Assembly (NCBI GenBank): GCA_964030475.1
Contig: CAXIPT010000002.1
Span: 3,907,959-3,971,958, forward strand
DNA from: Tethya wilhelma
Taxonomy: Eukaryota; Porifera; Demospongiae; Tethyida; Tethyidae
DNA: 64,000 nucleotides
Direction: 5' to 3'
The notes under the pieces were generated by a model, which was not told the origin of the DNA, made no database searches, and worked only from the letters and a program-made list of their open reading frames with translations. The position numbers and the translations under genes are program-made. Within the stretch, counting starts at the first letter, position 1, and each line of letters opens with the position of its first letter. Positions 36,256-55,100 of this stretch are shown in pieces.

Positions 36256-36925
36256 AAAGCTCTAGTAGAAATCGGTCAGAGCTGACAGCCCCCTGTGGCA
36301 GGCTCATTGGCCGCCAGCCTCTTTAGGCGGGCCCAAGAAAACTGGAAAGGGTCGACGGTCTCACAAGACGGACCCACCCAGTTATGGTTGCAAGCTAGAG
36401 ATAGCGACAACCAATCAAACTCTACTAGAAATCGGTCAGAGCTGACAGCCCCCTGTGGCAAGCTCATTGGTGACCGAGGGCCGCCAGCCTCTTCAGGCGG
36501 GTCCAAGAAAACTGGAAAGGGTCGACAGTCTCACAAGACGGATCCACCCAGTAAACAGAAATGGTTGCCAGCTAGAGATAGCTACAACCGATCAAGCTCT
36601 AGTAGAAATCGGTCAGGGCTGACAGCCCCCTGTGGCAGGTGACCTAGGACTGACTGCCTCTTAAGGTGGGTCCAAGAAAACCGGAAAGGGTCGACAGTCT
36701 TAATATGACTGACCTACCGTACCAGGTAAACAGAAAAGGTTGTCAGCTACAGATAGCTACAACTAAAGGGAGCCAACATAAAAATTGACTACTGTATAAT
36801 TTCTTAATTATTGTTAATTGGATCCAAGAAGGGTTGACAGTCTTAATAAGACTGACCCACCCAGTAAACAGAAAACTGAGGTTGCCAGCTACAGATGCTA
36901 CAACCAATCAAGCTCTAGGGTTCAA
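36256..36925. repeat. Tandem array, unit about 165-180 bases, with protein-like reading
   Basis: Four to five decaying copies: the block AGAAATCGGTCAGAGCTGAC recurs at about 36270, 36428 and 36607, and the block AAGAAAACTGGAAAGGGTCG recurs between them and at about 36672. Plus-strand frames read SSSRNRSELTAPCG and KKTGKGRQSHKTDPPSKQK, but the frame shifts between units and stops occur, so this may be a broken repetitive exon or a satellite. Confidence 0.6.
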
Positions 36926-37316
36926 CCAGGACTAACCTGGCTGCTATATGTGTTGGTGTCAGTTCACCAACATCCAGGTCCCTCTGTCAACTCCAAGAGA
37001 GGGCCATTTACAGCCCCTAACGATAGGAAGTACATAAATTTTATAGGTACTTCTAGGGATCTCTGTTTCAGCTATTGGCTCCAAGCCAAAGAAGAACCGG
37101 ATGCCAATTTCACAGGAAACGGCTTCACGCGAAACAGGATTCAGATCTTTGTTAGACAAGATGAGCTAAGATCAAGGAGAAGATGGTTTAGTCAGGCATG
37201 GGGCAAGTGAAGAGTTCTCCACAGCCACAAACAATGATTTAGGGACTTGAGGGGTTTGTTTTGGACATCCCTCACAGCCAAAGTTGAAAAAACAAGGCTG
37301 GTGCCGTGTCCATAAN

Positions 37317-37365
<49 letters not shown>

Positions 37366-37461
37366 GGTAAAGGTGTGTGTGTGAGGGGTGAAGGCATGTG
37401 CATGTGTGCGTGAAACCTTTCTAAATCTCACTAAATACTACCACTATAGTTATCCTAATCA

Positions 37462-38500
<1,039 letters not shown>

Positions 38501-39260
38501 GTCCACCAGCCTTATAGTTAACTAAAGAGAGAGAGAAAAAAGGTGGGAGTGAGATGGGGGGGGAGGAATAGTTAAAAGGGAGAAGCACCCCCTTAGATAA
38601 AAATGGCATAGACAAAAAGGCTTAGATGAAAATCTCTTAGATGACTTTGGAAATCGCTTAGAAGGGGCTTCAGGACTAACATAAGCAGCTGCATACTTTA
38701 ATCTATTCCAGCTGTACAACTAGAATACACTACATGTAAATGTTCAAGCAGGCATAAAGACAGCTGATGTGGATGTACATACATACGTACATATATACAT
38801 ACATGTGTGCATATAGCCAACTAGCCAGCTAGCCAAACAGCTTAGCTATGAAGCTAGCTACAGGCATTGCATTATACAGGTAACAAGTACTGCATTCCAC
38901 CATTGCTTGAAAGACACAACAGAATGACACAATATAAACACAACACTTTAACCTGTATGTACTTGGCAAAGAAAAACACCTTTCAACCTTCATCATTTGC
39001 TAACCAAACTGTGACCGTTTCCACGGCAACTCATATAAACAAATGTAACCAAGGTACGTTAAAGTACGCAACTATATCGGTCCAACCCACATGCGATTGG
39101 ACGATCAGTTCGAGCGATTGTTTTGATAAAGTTCGAGTGCCGAAGCAAACGTCGGAATGTCGAGGTTTTTTCAACGACCAGCATTCCTTGCTCATTGTAA
39201 TAGAGTGTGAAACAGTACACGCAGTAATGGCACTTCAAAAAGCTCAAAAGGTTTCGGATN
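38501..39260. other. Spacer up to the contig end, possible first exon at 39228
   Basis: No firm gene. An ATG at 39228 opens a plus-strand frame (MALQKAQKVSD) that runs into the N at 39260. If this contig belongs before 49588, this could be the 5' end of CDV3, but nothing in the residues proves it. Confidence 0.3.
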
Positions 39261-39462
39261 ACTGGTCCACATTCTCTGTGTTGATCTTCTTGTTGCCATA
39301 GATACCATACTCAAAGCCACCATCATCCACCACTATGATGAGGACATTCTTCTTCTGATCTTCTGAGGGTTTAGTTGTTGCAGCTGTCAGACCATTCTTG
39401 GGGAGAATTGTAGCAAAGAAAAAGCTAAGGAGAGCTAGTTTTACAAAGTTCAAAGCTGCCAT
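39261..39462 (-). CDS. SGSH: Sulfamidase (N-sulfoglucosamine sulfohydrolase)-like, first exon
   Basis: Sulfatase-family enzyme; SGSH removes N-linked sulfate from heparan sulfate in the lysosome. The ATG at 39462 opens a signal peptide (hydrophobic residues about 6-20), then KNVLIIVVDDGGFEYGIYGN, which matches the human SGSH start NALLLLADDGGFESGAYNN; the paired Asp residues are the metal ligands of the sulfatase fold. The exon is truncated after about 66 codons by the contig break at 39260, so the formylglycine motif (C/S-x-P-S-R) is not present here. Start chosen as the only ATG before the signal peptide. Another sulfatase subfamily is possible but DDGGFE favours SGSH. Confidence 0.8.
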
Positions 39463-39752
39463 TGTCCATGGATTTCATTCAGTGTTGTGTAAAGAGCTAG
39501 CTATTAGTCATGTGACTACATTAAAGATAAACATTGAGCAACATGTGTGTCTTCAATGAATAACATGAGCATGTATAAAATTTTATTATGTGCGCACTCC
39601 ATATGGCACAGATTCCAATATGACTTTACATTATTCAAAACTTTGTCCTTATTTTAATTATTATTAACAGTTTACTATGCAACTGAATGGTAGGCAACTT
39701 TTTCAAGTCCATAAGAGTACGTACGATATAGTTTCCTAAGCAAATTAATCAT

Positions 39753-41572
39753 TTACAATTGCGTGTAGCCATTGTGTCCCAGCCGATATCTTCCTCTGTA
39801 TTTCCTTATGAAGCACACCACATGTACACACCCTCCCACAAGGAGCACCATGGCAACTGTAGCAAATAGTACTCCTGGAAAGACAAGGATGTCACGTCTT
39901 CTCCTTCTTGTGATGCTAACAGTTATTCGATGAGGGTTGGTATCACTTGGGTTGGTACATAGTGGATGAACCAACAAGCATTTTGGTTTGAAATCGAAAC
40001 GGTTTGTGATTGGCACAAGCGTCTTATCATTGGCTATCAATTTCGTCTTCCTGACTTTGTAACTCGCTTCAATCTCTGTTTGATTGTATTGCTTGATTTC
40101 ACAGTAGTACTCGGGTGAATCTTTAAAGTTGGAAGATTTTGAGTAGATGGAATAGTAATCAGGTTTAGTGACTTCATAAGTGATGTTCTCTCCTGAAAAG
40201 TGACTAGCTCTGTAACATAAAGTATCTTGAGGTGGTTTGCTGCAGTTTTGATTCCTGTCTTTTATGTAGTTTATTAAACTAGTTGCTGTCGTAAAGATCC
40301 AAATCTCCCAGTCACTCTCAGAATCATTATGACCACTTGGTATGTAAATCTTCAGTTTTGAACCAGGAAGAAGATACATGTACGTTTTAAATGAATTTGA
40401 AACACAAGCCACATCATTGGTTGCCTCTCTTTGTAACGTTTCACAATTTGTGTCGGCAACTAGTGCAGTTCCATCGCATCCTTCGATCCTAATCTCTGCC
40501 TTAATCGATTTATATGTTGTTTGATTGTAGTCTATCTCAATAATTTGTTGCCCGTACACATAAGAAGGTTTAGGGAGCAGTTCTTCTTGAGCAAAGCTGT
40601 TTTTGCTAGATACTGAGGAGAGGATTATTAGCGGTAACACTCCCAGTAAGAATAGAGCGGCAATTGCGACTGCATAGAAGATGAGCCAGGGTAGGCTGAA
40701 GCACTGCTTCAAGTGTACTGTGATTATATGATAATGACAATAACATTAATAAATGTATGACTTTTTACTAGCCTTGTACCCAGGCTCTCCCCTTTAACCT
40801 TCAATTTCACTCACAGAAAGGTCAAAGGGGGGAGCCTAGGTACGAGACTAATTTTTTACTACTTGTGATGCCCAGATAGCATTAGTTTTACAAAGGTAAA
40901 CAATAATATATACTCACATCATTGGTAGCATACATTAGGCAGAAAATGAAAATAAACATGTAATCTCACCTGTTGTTTCATTGAGCACTTCTGCCTTGTA
41001 CTGCACGACCATTTTAGACTTCTCTGCATGTGTAACAAAATTCAAATTTTGATGATTGCATGCAACACCATAATAATTGTTAAATTTTTGTTTGTACTTC
41101 AGGTTATTATGTATATTTATAGGGCTGGTCATACAATATATGGGGTGACTTATACTGTTGCTGTGCGTGTATATGTACCTCTTCTGGTCTGTTTCAGAGT
41201 AATTTCGTACGTTTCATCAAGATTCTCAGCCAGTCTAGTGTGTGCTTCTTCTTCTTGACCTTCTTCAGTAGCACTCTCCCGCAAATCACTGACAAAAATC
41301 TCAAAATAGTCTACCCTCCCACATTTTGGCATATTCTTCACCAGTTTCACTATCTTTGTCCTTTTGCTCTCATTGCTCTCAATGTCAAGAACATCAAAAA
41401 TGTCAGATTCCTGCGACTCTGGAAGCAGGAAGTCTCTCCTGAGATAGGGGTAGATGAGCCTTAGGTTGAGGAGGGCTCCTAGGTCCTCAATGTGACTTGA
41501 TAAGACATGGTAACCTATAGCAACTGCATGCATGTCAGGCAAGCATTGATGTTTGTGGTGTATGTTCGTCAT
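39753..41572 (-). CDS. CARD-like death-fold protein with two transmembrane segments, unusual architecture
   Basis: Three exons (41179-41572, 40970-41023, 39753-40717) join in phase 1 and 1 to give 470 residues. Residues about 33-117 look like a CARD or other death-fold domain: LRRDFLLPESQESDIFDVLD, then KRTKIVKLVKNMPKCGRVDY, then HTRLAENL, matching the six-helix spacing of CARDs. A strong membrane segment follows (about 160-183, AIAALFLLGVLPLIILSS), then about 240 residues with cysteines and N-glycosylation sites (NQTT, NCS, ENIT, NQTE), then RRRRR and a second membrane segment (about 427-452) with a short tail. This predicts a cytoplasmic N-terminal death-fold domain, a luminal or extracellular loop and a cytoplasmic tail. 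The start ATG at 41572 is uncertain: an acceptor at 41515 could join an upstream exon. Divergent from the gene at 42295, 722 bases away. The loop is not recognised. Confidence 0.75.
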
Positions 41573-42294
41573 ATAGCTACAATAATATTATTATTTTAGC
41601 AGACAGTTAATCATTAACCATACCTTTTTCAATGTCCTGTTTCATCGCTATCCACATCCAATAATTAATACAAACACTCACAAATCAGAATAAGCTTAAT
41701 ATCACTAACTTAAATTTAAATCTTTAACCATCAGGCACAGAAATATTCTAAGTCATATGTATAGGTTTTAAATTCGTGGTTATTAATACTCAATGACAAT
41801 ATATATTGTACAGTTTAAAATGACCTCTAATCGAGGACCATGTATGGATTATTGGCAAATATGGCACCTAGGTGGTATTGGGATGTGAATTTTCCTATTG
41901 TCTTACACAATATCATGCATAGTATTAAGACAATGCACAGACATTATAGCAGTCACATGTGCACAAAGGGAAAAATGAGTACAATGTCATTATTCTTCAT
42001 TTATCAGTTTGAACTATAATAGGCCTCCAAGCATCCGGCAGTCTCTGTCATATCACAGTATTGAACAATTGTAGTCACATGACATGGATCATTGCTTGAT
42101 TACTGCAAACCTGTAGTGAAGCTATTTCCTTGCCCACATGACATTACATCAGTCATTATAAATTACTTCTGTCTGCAGCAAAAATTAGCTTAGCCTACTA
42201 TCACAAGAAACCGCTTGTGTACAGTCAGTCTAGTGAGTCTATATGTAGTATCATTGATAAAGTGATAACTTGATTGGTTAGAAAAACTTGAAGG
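41573..42294. promoter_or_regulatory. Divergent intergenic region between the CARD-like gene and the orphan gene
   Basis: 722 bases between the first visible codons of two head-to-head genes. AT-rich, no TATA box or known site that I would defend. It may serve both genes. Confidence 0.3.
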
Positions 42295-43380
42295 ATGAGT
42301 GAGGAAAATCGCATTCTATTTCAAGTGAGCTTTTTCACCCCTCTCTCTCTCCCACCAAAAGATCTTGATGACTTGATTGACGGAGTAGCAGTAAGTCTTT
42401 GAATGGTTGGTTGCATGTAAACACTTCAGTGATTTCAGTGAAATCGTACATAATTACAATGACTTAAATTTATACAGTAACTGACTGCAATGCTATAAGA
42501 TGTCAACTATACTAAGGCACATGTACACACCTGGCCTGGGAAGGATATATAGAAACAAACATCAGTACAATCATGCATGTGTCCTGGCAGGTATTAGCTA
42601 TACCATTCATGGAAATATTAATGTTAATGTCTATAATAGGACTCTATGTCTGGCTCGGTGTACAAACGTGTGCGGCCATCAGTGGTTATCGTGGTGAAAC
42701 GCTCAAGGGCCTCGATTGATGGTACCATCTGTCCCGTCATTACTCTTAGGATGACTTTCTTTGCTCCTCCCAATAAGTGTTCCCAGCTGGACTCCACGTG
42801 CACCCTGGCAGACCGACTAGCAGCTGCCATGCAAGAATTTCTGAGCACTTCAAGCAACTTCAAGTTAGTATGTCTTAATAATTGATCTGCTGATTGTCTA
42901 TAATAATTTATAACAGTGTAATAATACCATCAAGAGAATTGTGTAAAAAAATATACTATATATATATATATAAAAAATTGAAGATCCTACTTAAGATACG
43001 AAGATAAAAGGCATACCATATTTCCGTAAGTTTTGTGGAAAGATGCCGTGCCGTGGGAAATATAATATTGTTTCCTAACCGTGCAGTTTCCTTTGATGCA
43101 AGATAATAGTATAGGAAATCTGCAATTTTTCGCAGAGATTTTTAATTAATTAATGAATGGTAGACTTTGACAGTACATATACTCTAGCTAATATAGATCA
43201 TTAAATTTATGTACAAAATCCAATGTTTGATCATGCAGGGTAGTCACTGATGTGAGTCACGAGCCACAGGGTTGTCTTTCCCCAGAGTCCGAGCCAGGAG
43301 TCAACCCCTTGTTTGGTTGTTCTCCTCCAACCCAGCAGCAGATACGTATGCAGCCAAGTAAATTTAACTCCAAGCTTTAG
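42295..43380 (+). CDS. Small orphan gene, 153 residues, three exons
   Basis: Exons 42295-42390, 42640-42863 and 43239-43380 have GT..AG borders, join in phase 0 and 2, and end in TAG. The protein begins MSEENRILFQVSFFTPLSLP and has no signal peptide. The middle exon encodes an alternating hydrophobic pattern (PSVVIVVKRSRASIDG, then CPVITLRMTFFAPP) followed by a helix (ADRLAAAMQEFLS), a compact alpha/beta look. The last exon is Pro/Gln-rich. Five cysteines are spread through exons 2 and 3. I do not recognise the family. The three phase-consistent junctions and full-length frame make a real gene likely. Confidence 0.65.
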
Positions 43381-43684
43381 TTCTAGTGTTTGACATAATA
43401 TAATATTATGAGGTCATAATATAATTATAGCAGAAAATTTTATGCAATACATAATATTATTATGGTTGAGAATCGAAAACTGTCATAATAATAAATACGT
43501 ACAAGATATTGATACAAAAGGTGCATCTGTCATCCTGTGACTGCACATGTTGAAAAACAACAACCAAGCAAACAATTGCAAAGTATAATTTTATCGTAGA
43601 AATGTTAAAAATCACTGTATGAAGTAGTAAAAAATAGCTTGAAAGATAAAAATTATTATAAAGGAATCAGAGAAGGAGAAAGAG
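43381..43684. other. Short AT-rich spacer between convergent genes
   Basis: About 300 bases between the stop of the orphan gene and the stop of the CDKL gene. It should hold both 3' UTRs. No other feature seen. Confidence 0.5.
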
Positions 43685-49586
<5,902 letters not shown>

Positions 49587-49587
49587 N

Positions 49588-51056
49588 GGCCAGACAGCTC
49601 CCTCTGAAGCTGATGCCAAGACAGAACAGATCAGTATACCTACTATAGTCTCTCAGGTAGGCTACATGTTAGTCAGTCATGTAATTTACACATGCATTGA
49701 TTTTATACTGAGCCTCTCTGAAGTGGTACAGTTGTACCACAAATATATAGATATTTCCGAAGCTTGTTAAACCTAAAGCCATCATTTTCACATGTAGTAG
49801 AGTATCATTGACCCTTTGTCCTTTGACCTCTGACCTCTAGGATGACGAGTGGCGGGAGGAGGAGGTACAACAAGAGGACCTCGAAGGACTCAAAGTGCAA
49901 GCACTAAAACTAGAGTAAGAGCAACCGGGCTTGATGTGATGTATTGTGTGATACATATATCACCATTGTTTGTCCCAAAGAGGAGTAGGGGGGCGTTCTC
50001 CCCCTTTCATGTTTAAGCAACTCCCCCCTACCCTCTCCCCAGGTTTAGTTTTGTCCAGAGGAAAACACTATTCTACATAGCACTAAACTCGGGTCTATTT
50101 TGCATTCAATTGAGCCTTCGCTACAAATTGTGACAATTAAATTTTATCAAACGATTTGAATATTTCAAGCGGCCTATGTTTAATTGTTTATATGCATGTG
50201 TGTGCGTATAAAACTGTTTAGTGATTTTGCAGAATAATTTGCCAATTCGTCAAGTTTAATTCTTGCCAAATTTATCCGCTTATATGGTAGATTCTGTTAG
50301 CTACCCTTTACCAGTCAAAGTCTTCCATAATATTATGAGTATTTTAACCTTGAAAAAGCAAGTGTCTGTTTTTAGTGTGTGTGGATGATTGACAACAGAC
50401 TTTGAGTAGCTGAATGATGACTTAAAAATTTAAATATAGCTTAGTTCCTTATCATGTAGTCATAGATGTTTTTTCCATCAATTTCATCATGTTACAACAA
50501 GCAAAGAGTGACAAAAGATACTAATTACTTTGTATACTCAAATACATGTAGTTTTTGTTTTGTGTCTGTCCCGTATATCAATTTTTGTTGGTAATTTTTT
50601 TTCTTCCTAACATTAAATTTTACTATCTCTCCTCTGTAGTGAGCAGGAGGAGCAAGCGATAGAGAAACCACAAGTTGAAAGTGAGACTGGTATAGATGAT
50701 GATACAGGTATATACAGTAGTCATCTCGTCATATTGTTGTACTGACATGACATAAATTCAAATGATTTTACACATTTCGTATATTTTGGGCTAGCATTAG
50801 CACATGTTTCTAATTCATTGTTTATTCTTACTATAGAAGAAAGTGGAGTACAGAAAAGCTCTTCAGCATCACCGTGGCAAAGTGTACCAGCTCAGCAAAG
50901 TGAAGGTAAGAACATATGGTGTACGGTACCAGCTTAATTTCAAATTCTCAATCAGAAATATAATTATAGCTGCACCAATAAATACACTTGTATTACAAGT
51001 ACAATTCTTAATTCTCATACTGTGGCACACACACACACACCCACACCCACACACAC

Positions 51057-51090
<34 letters not shown>

Positions 51091-52107
51091 CCTCACAGCT
51101 GTGGTGGAACAGCCTACCCCTCCCCCAGAGAGGTCGGGAGCCTACGTTCCTCCGAGTCTCCGTAAGGCTACCAGTCATCACCGGCGAGCCAACGCCCCTC
51201 CCGATATCCAGAGTGACCGAGCCTTTCCCACCCTCCAATCCAGCATTCAAACAGAGAAGAAAGAGTAAGCCATTTTGTTTTGTTTGTGTGTTTGTGTGTT
51301 TGTTTGTTTGTTTTTGTCAACAATTTGTAGAGAATAGCCTCAAAATAAAGTATTGGTAATACTCGTATATGTAACTCAGTCATGTGTTAGTTATGACTCT
51401 GCCATGTGACAGTACCGTATAGCTAGAGATTTTCGAGGAATACATGTATAAATTCGCTGTTTTCGCTGATCGTTGAAAAATTTGCTCGCGAAATTTTCAG
51501 GATCGTATTACAATAAATATTATATGGGTGAGGCTGCTCGATCCTCGAAAATTAAATTGCGAAAAGTTTGGCGATCGCCTTTCCACGAAAATTTTATTCC
51601 TCGAAAATTTCTAGCTATATGGTAATAACCTTGCCACTCAAGAATTGTAACCATTACCATGTTACTATGTACAGTACAGTATGGTATTAACACTGTTATT
51701 CACCTATAATTGGCACGGCCTTTTGCCAGTTTATTAGATACTTGCCTGAGCAGGCATTGGGTGGGTTGCTTTAGGTTTGGGATTGTTTGTAAATATAAGA
51801 CTGTTTGGATTTTCACATACAGTAGTAGATATAAAAATGAACCTTTACTTTCAAATGGGTAACTACTATACGATATGATTTTAACTTTTGAAATGCATTT
51901 CTATTATCATAATGAATGTAGAGCCTATACAGTAGTTGGTTAGTTGTGTATCAGTTGCATCATTGCTGTTGCAACTGAGATCAGTGTTATTGTCATGGAG
52001 TAGCCAATGTGTTCAGCACCATTGCAGAATTGAACATTGCACTGTTCAATTGGAAGAATGCTTCTCAGATCTGCTAATACGGACACGCCAATGCAGCATC
52101 CGAGCTA

Positions 52108-52146
<39 letters not shown>

Positions 52147-55100
52147 ACTGTCAATACAACTACATTGTCTTAAGAACAACTTTCAAAAAATTTTCCCCCT
52201 TTTCCCTATAAATAGTAACCTAACCTACCTACTAACCATTCTATAAATAGTAACATACCTCATCAATAGCTTCTCGGCAGTTTGGATCCCCACAATCCGT
52301 CTCATTACATGCCACGGCTGCCGGCGTGAACAGCGCTCCATTTGTGACAACTGACATACAAAATCTTCCCATTTCATCTTGAGTACAGGCTACATTTTAT
52401 GTGTATATAGTAATAAAAATGTATTGTGTTAATTGAAACGATTGAACAACATTTCAGCTTGTAATTTACGTATGAAATGAAGTGGCATGTGTACATAGCC
52501 TCATGGTGGGCATTAATTGGAGTTGGATTATATTTTCTATCTTGTGTATGCATTCAGTATAATGTACATAATATTGGCCCCCACACACAAGCACTATATA
52601 AGAAGGCGTGGTCTAGATACCAGCACTAGTGTCAAACCTTCACGGATGTATCGCGATCCGCGAAAACTGTAAATTTAAAGTTAAACCTTGCAAAACTTTC
52701 TCACTATACGGTAATCTAAGTATTTGTACGTACATTCTCTGAATCGCCTAGCCTCCCCTGGTCGTCCACATTGCTCCAGAGCTTGTGCCACCTCTTCATC
52801 ACAGCCTTCCATTCGACATAAAGTATCAAATGCCTCAGCAGTACTGTTTGAGCTCTCCTAGAGGGGGGAGGGGGGGGGGGGTTAATAATATCACATTGTG
52901 TTTGTGCGTTAACTCACTGTGGCTGTAAAGCAAGAGTCCAAGAAAGTATTCTGTGCCAGTAGATCTTGGAAGCACTGACAATGAACCTTGGCTGCCATGC
53001 CAACCATGAGGAGAAACATAACTTGGGGGATGTACATTTTCATCTTAAATCTTGACAACTATTGAACTCTGGTCAAACTCTTTGAATTTGTCTTTATAAC
53101 TGTCAATCTAGAGCTATATAGATCTTATACTAGTATATAGAAACTAATCACAGACTTGGCAACTGTGGCTGTGTAGCTAGACTGTACTATCTCACTTCCT
53201 TGTTGATGTGAAGTGTGAGTGTAGCCATTAGATCTTCTCCTAGATTGGAATTCCTCTAGAATTAGGTCACTGATGATCTCAGTAATAGGCTAGAAGGCTT
53301 GCATGAACCATCTGGTGTGTGTGTGTGTGTGTGTGTGTGCTTGCATTAATTCTTGGTCAAGTTGATTAGCATTCTTTAAAATAATTACTCATACCAGGCA
53401 TTCCAATAAACTAGCTAACACTCGTATTCTTGAACCCTTTGCATTCAGCTCTTTCTATATAGCTCTTGTCATATTGCATGCACAATGGTTCCGTACATAA
53501 TGTCATTATTAGTTATTTTTTCCTATATACTTAAGGGAAAATTTAGTGGCACTATAGGCGCTAGATTTTTCACTATATTATATTATAGGGGATTTTTAGT
53601 GACATGCACTAAATTTTTCCTATAGTGTGACAGGGAAAATTTAGTGATGTGCACTAAATTTTCCCTACATACAAATTTAGTGCACATCACTAAATTTTCC
53701 CTATCACACTATAGGAAAAATTTAGTGTTTGTAACTAAAAATCCCCTATAATATATAGGAAAAATCTAGTGCCTAGTGTCACTAAATTTTCCCTTAAGTA
53801 TATATATAGGGAAAAAAAACTAATAATGACATTTTATCTATACCCATGCATGCACAATGTGTTAAGCATAAAATTTTTTTGAACAAATTTGTTGAATTGA
53901 GAAATGACCACAACAAAACTTCCCTTGGCAGGTCACATATTTTCTACATACATGCATATTAGATATAATATAGCAATGTCGAGTGTACATAATTATGCAA
54001 TATATGTCCATATAGTCTAGTTTTTATTTCCCGAAGAGGCTCAAAAAAGAGCTGCTAAAGCGCTCATCAGGATTGAAGACACGACCACAATAGGTAGAGC
54101 ATGGGTAGGGGCACTTCCACTGTTGTTGTTGTTGTTGTTGTTGTTGTTATTGTTGTTGTTGTTGTTGTTGTTGTTAGCACAGACTTCTCTGAATCGTTCC
54201 GCTAGGGTAGTAAAGTCACAAGCTTCATATGCACTGACAAAGTCATTAAAACAGCTTGCTGAGCAAAAACGAGTGGGGTCTGTATCCTATACATAAGTGC
54301 ATGTACAATGCATTACCAAATTAACATTAAGATTATGGAAAAAATTTTCTCATTGCCTAGTAATAGTACATGCATGCATTATGTAAATTTTTTTGCAGTA
54401 TTAAACTGTATTCATGTAGATATGCGAAATTTTGTTTTAAATCTCTAAGATTACGGCTTACTATGTTTGCAAGCTCCATGCTGCATTCTTGGAGGGTGCC
54501 GATGCGCGATGCAAGGCAGGCTGCATTTCCCTCTCCACCACCAACAGTTACAGGTCCACCTCCATTTACAGGTCCACCTCCGTTGGTGAGAAGATCGCAG
54601 GCTGTTGTGATTTGGTTCACTAAATCTGTGAACATGCAACGCCGGTAGACCGCTAGAAAGTCATTCAAACACGCTGCATTGCACAACCCAGCAGGATCAG
54701 ATGCCTATGTAGTTATATAGTTATATTTAAATTAAACTTGAAAATTTTAACAACAAACATGCGAGTGTAATTTTCACTAGTCCCAACTGATAATTTTTTA
54801 ATTTAAGAGTTTAAATTTTACGAAGTTTTGATTGTTACATACAATCACACAGAAATCTATTCAAATGACATGCATTGTATAGTTGACTATCAGCCATGAA
54901 AAAATTAATTATAATTATGGGACCTTGCAAAAATTCTTCCAATGTGCATGCAAGTGTATATGACTACACACATGCATGTACATGCATGCACCTGAAGTAT
55001 ATGCATAATAATATTCTGCCTGTGCATGCATGTATATATGCAAATGGTCTGTTATACTTACAAGATTTGCAAGCATGTTGGTACAGTCGAGAAGGTCTGG

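Larger units (their letters stand above)
32186..37316. other. Repeat-dominated stretch without a supported gene
   Basis: Holds half of a family-1 MITE (32290-32432), a minisatellite (33060-33290), a large foldback element (33912-34320), a family-1 end (34400-34480), a piece of the GGTAAACC family (34485-34740) and a tandem array (36256-36925). The 97-codon frame at 34645-34938 starts in repeat sequence and is not accepted. Confidence 0.6.

Noticed and set aside
52037..52246. Plus-strand frames around the TG tract in the CDV3 intron
   Set aside because: Antisense to the last exon of nested gene 1; no splice support.
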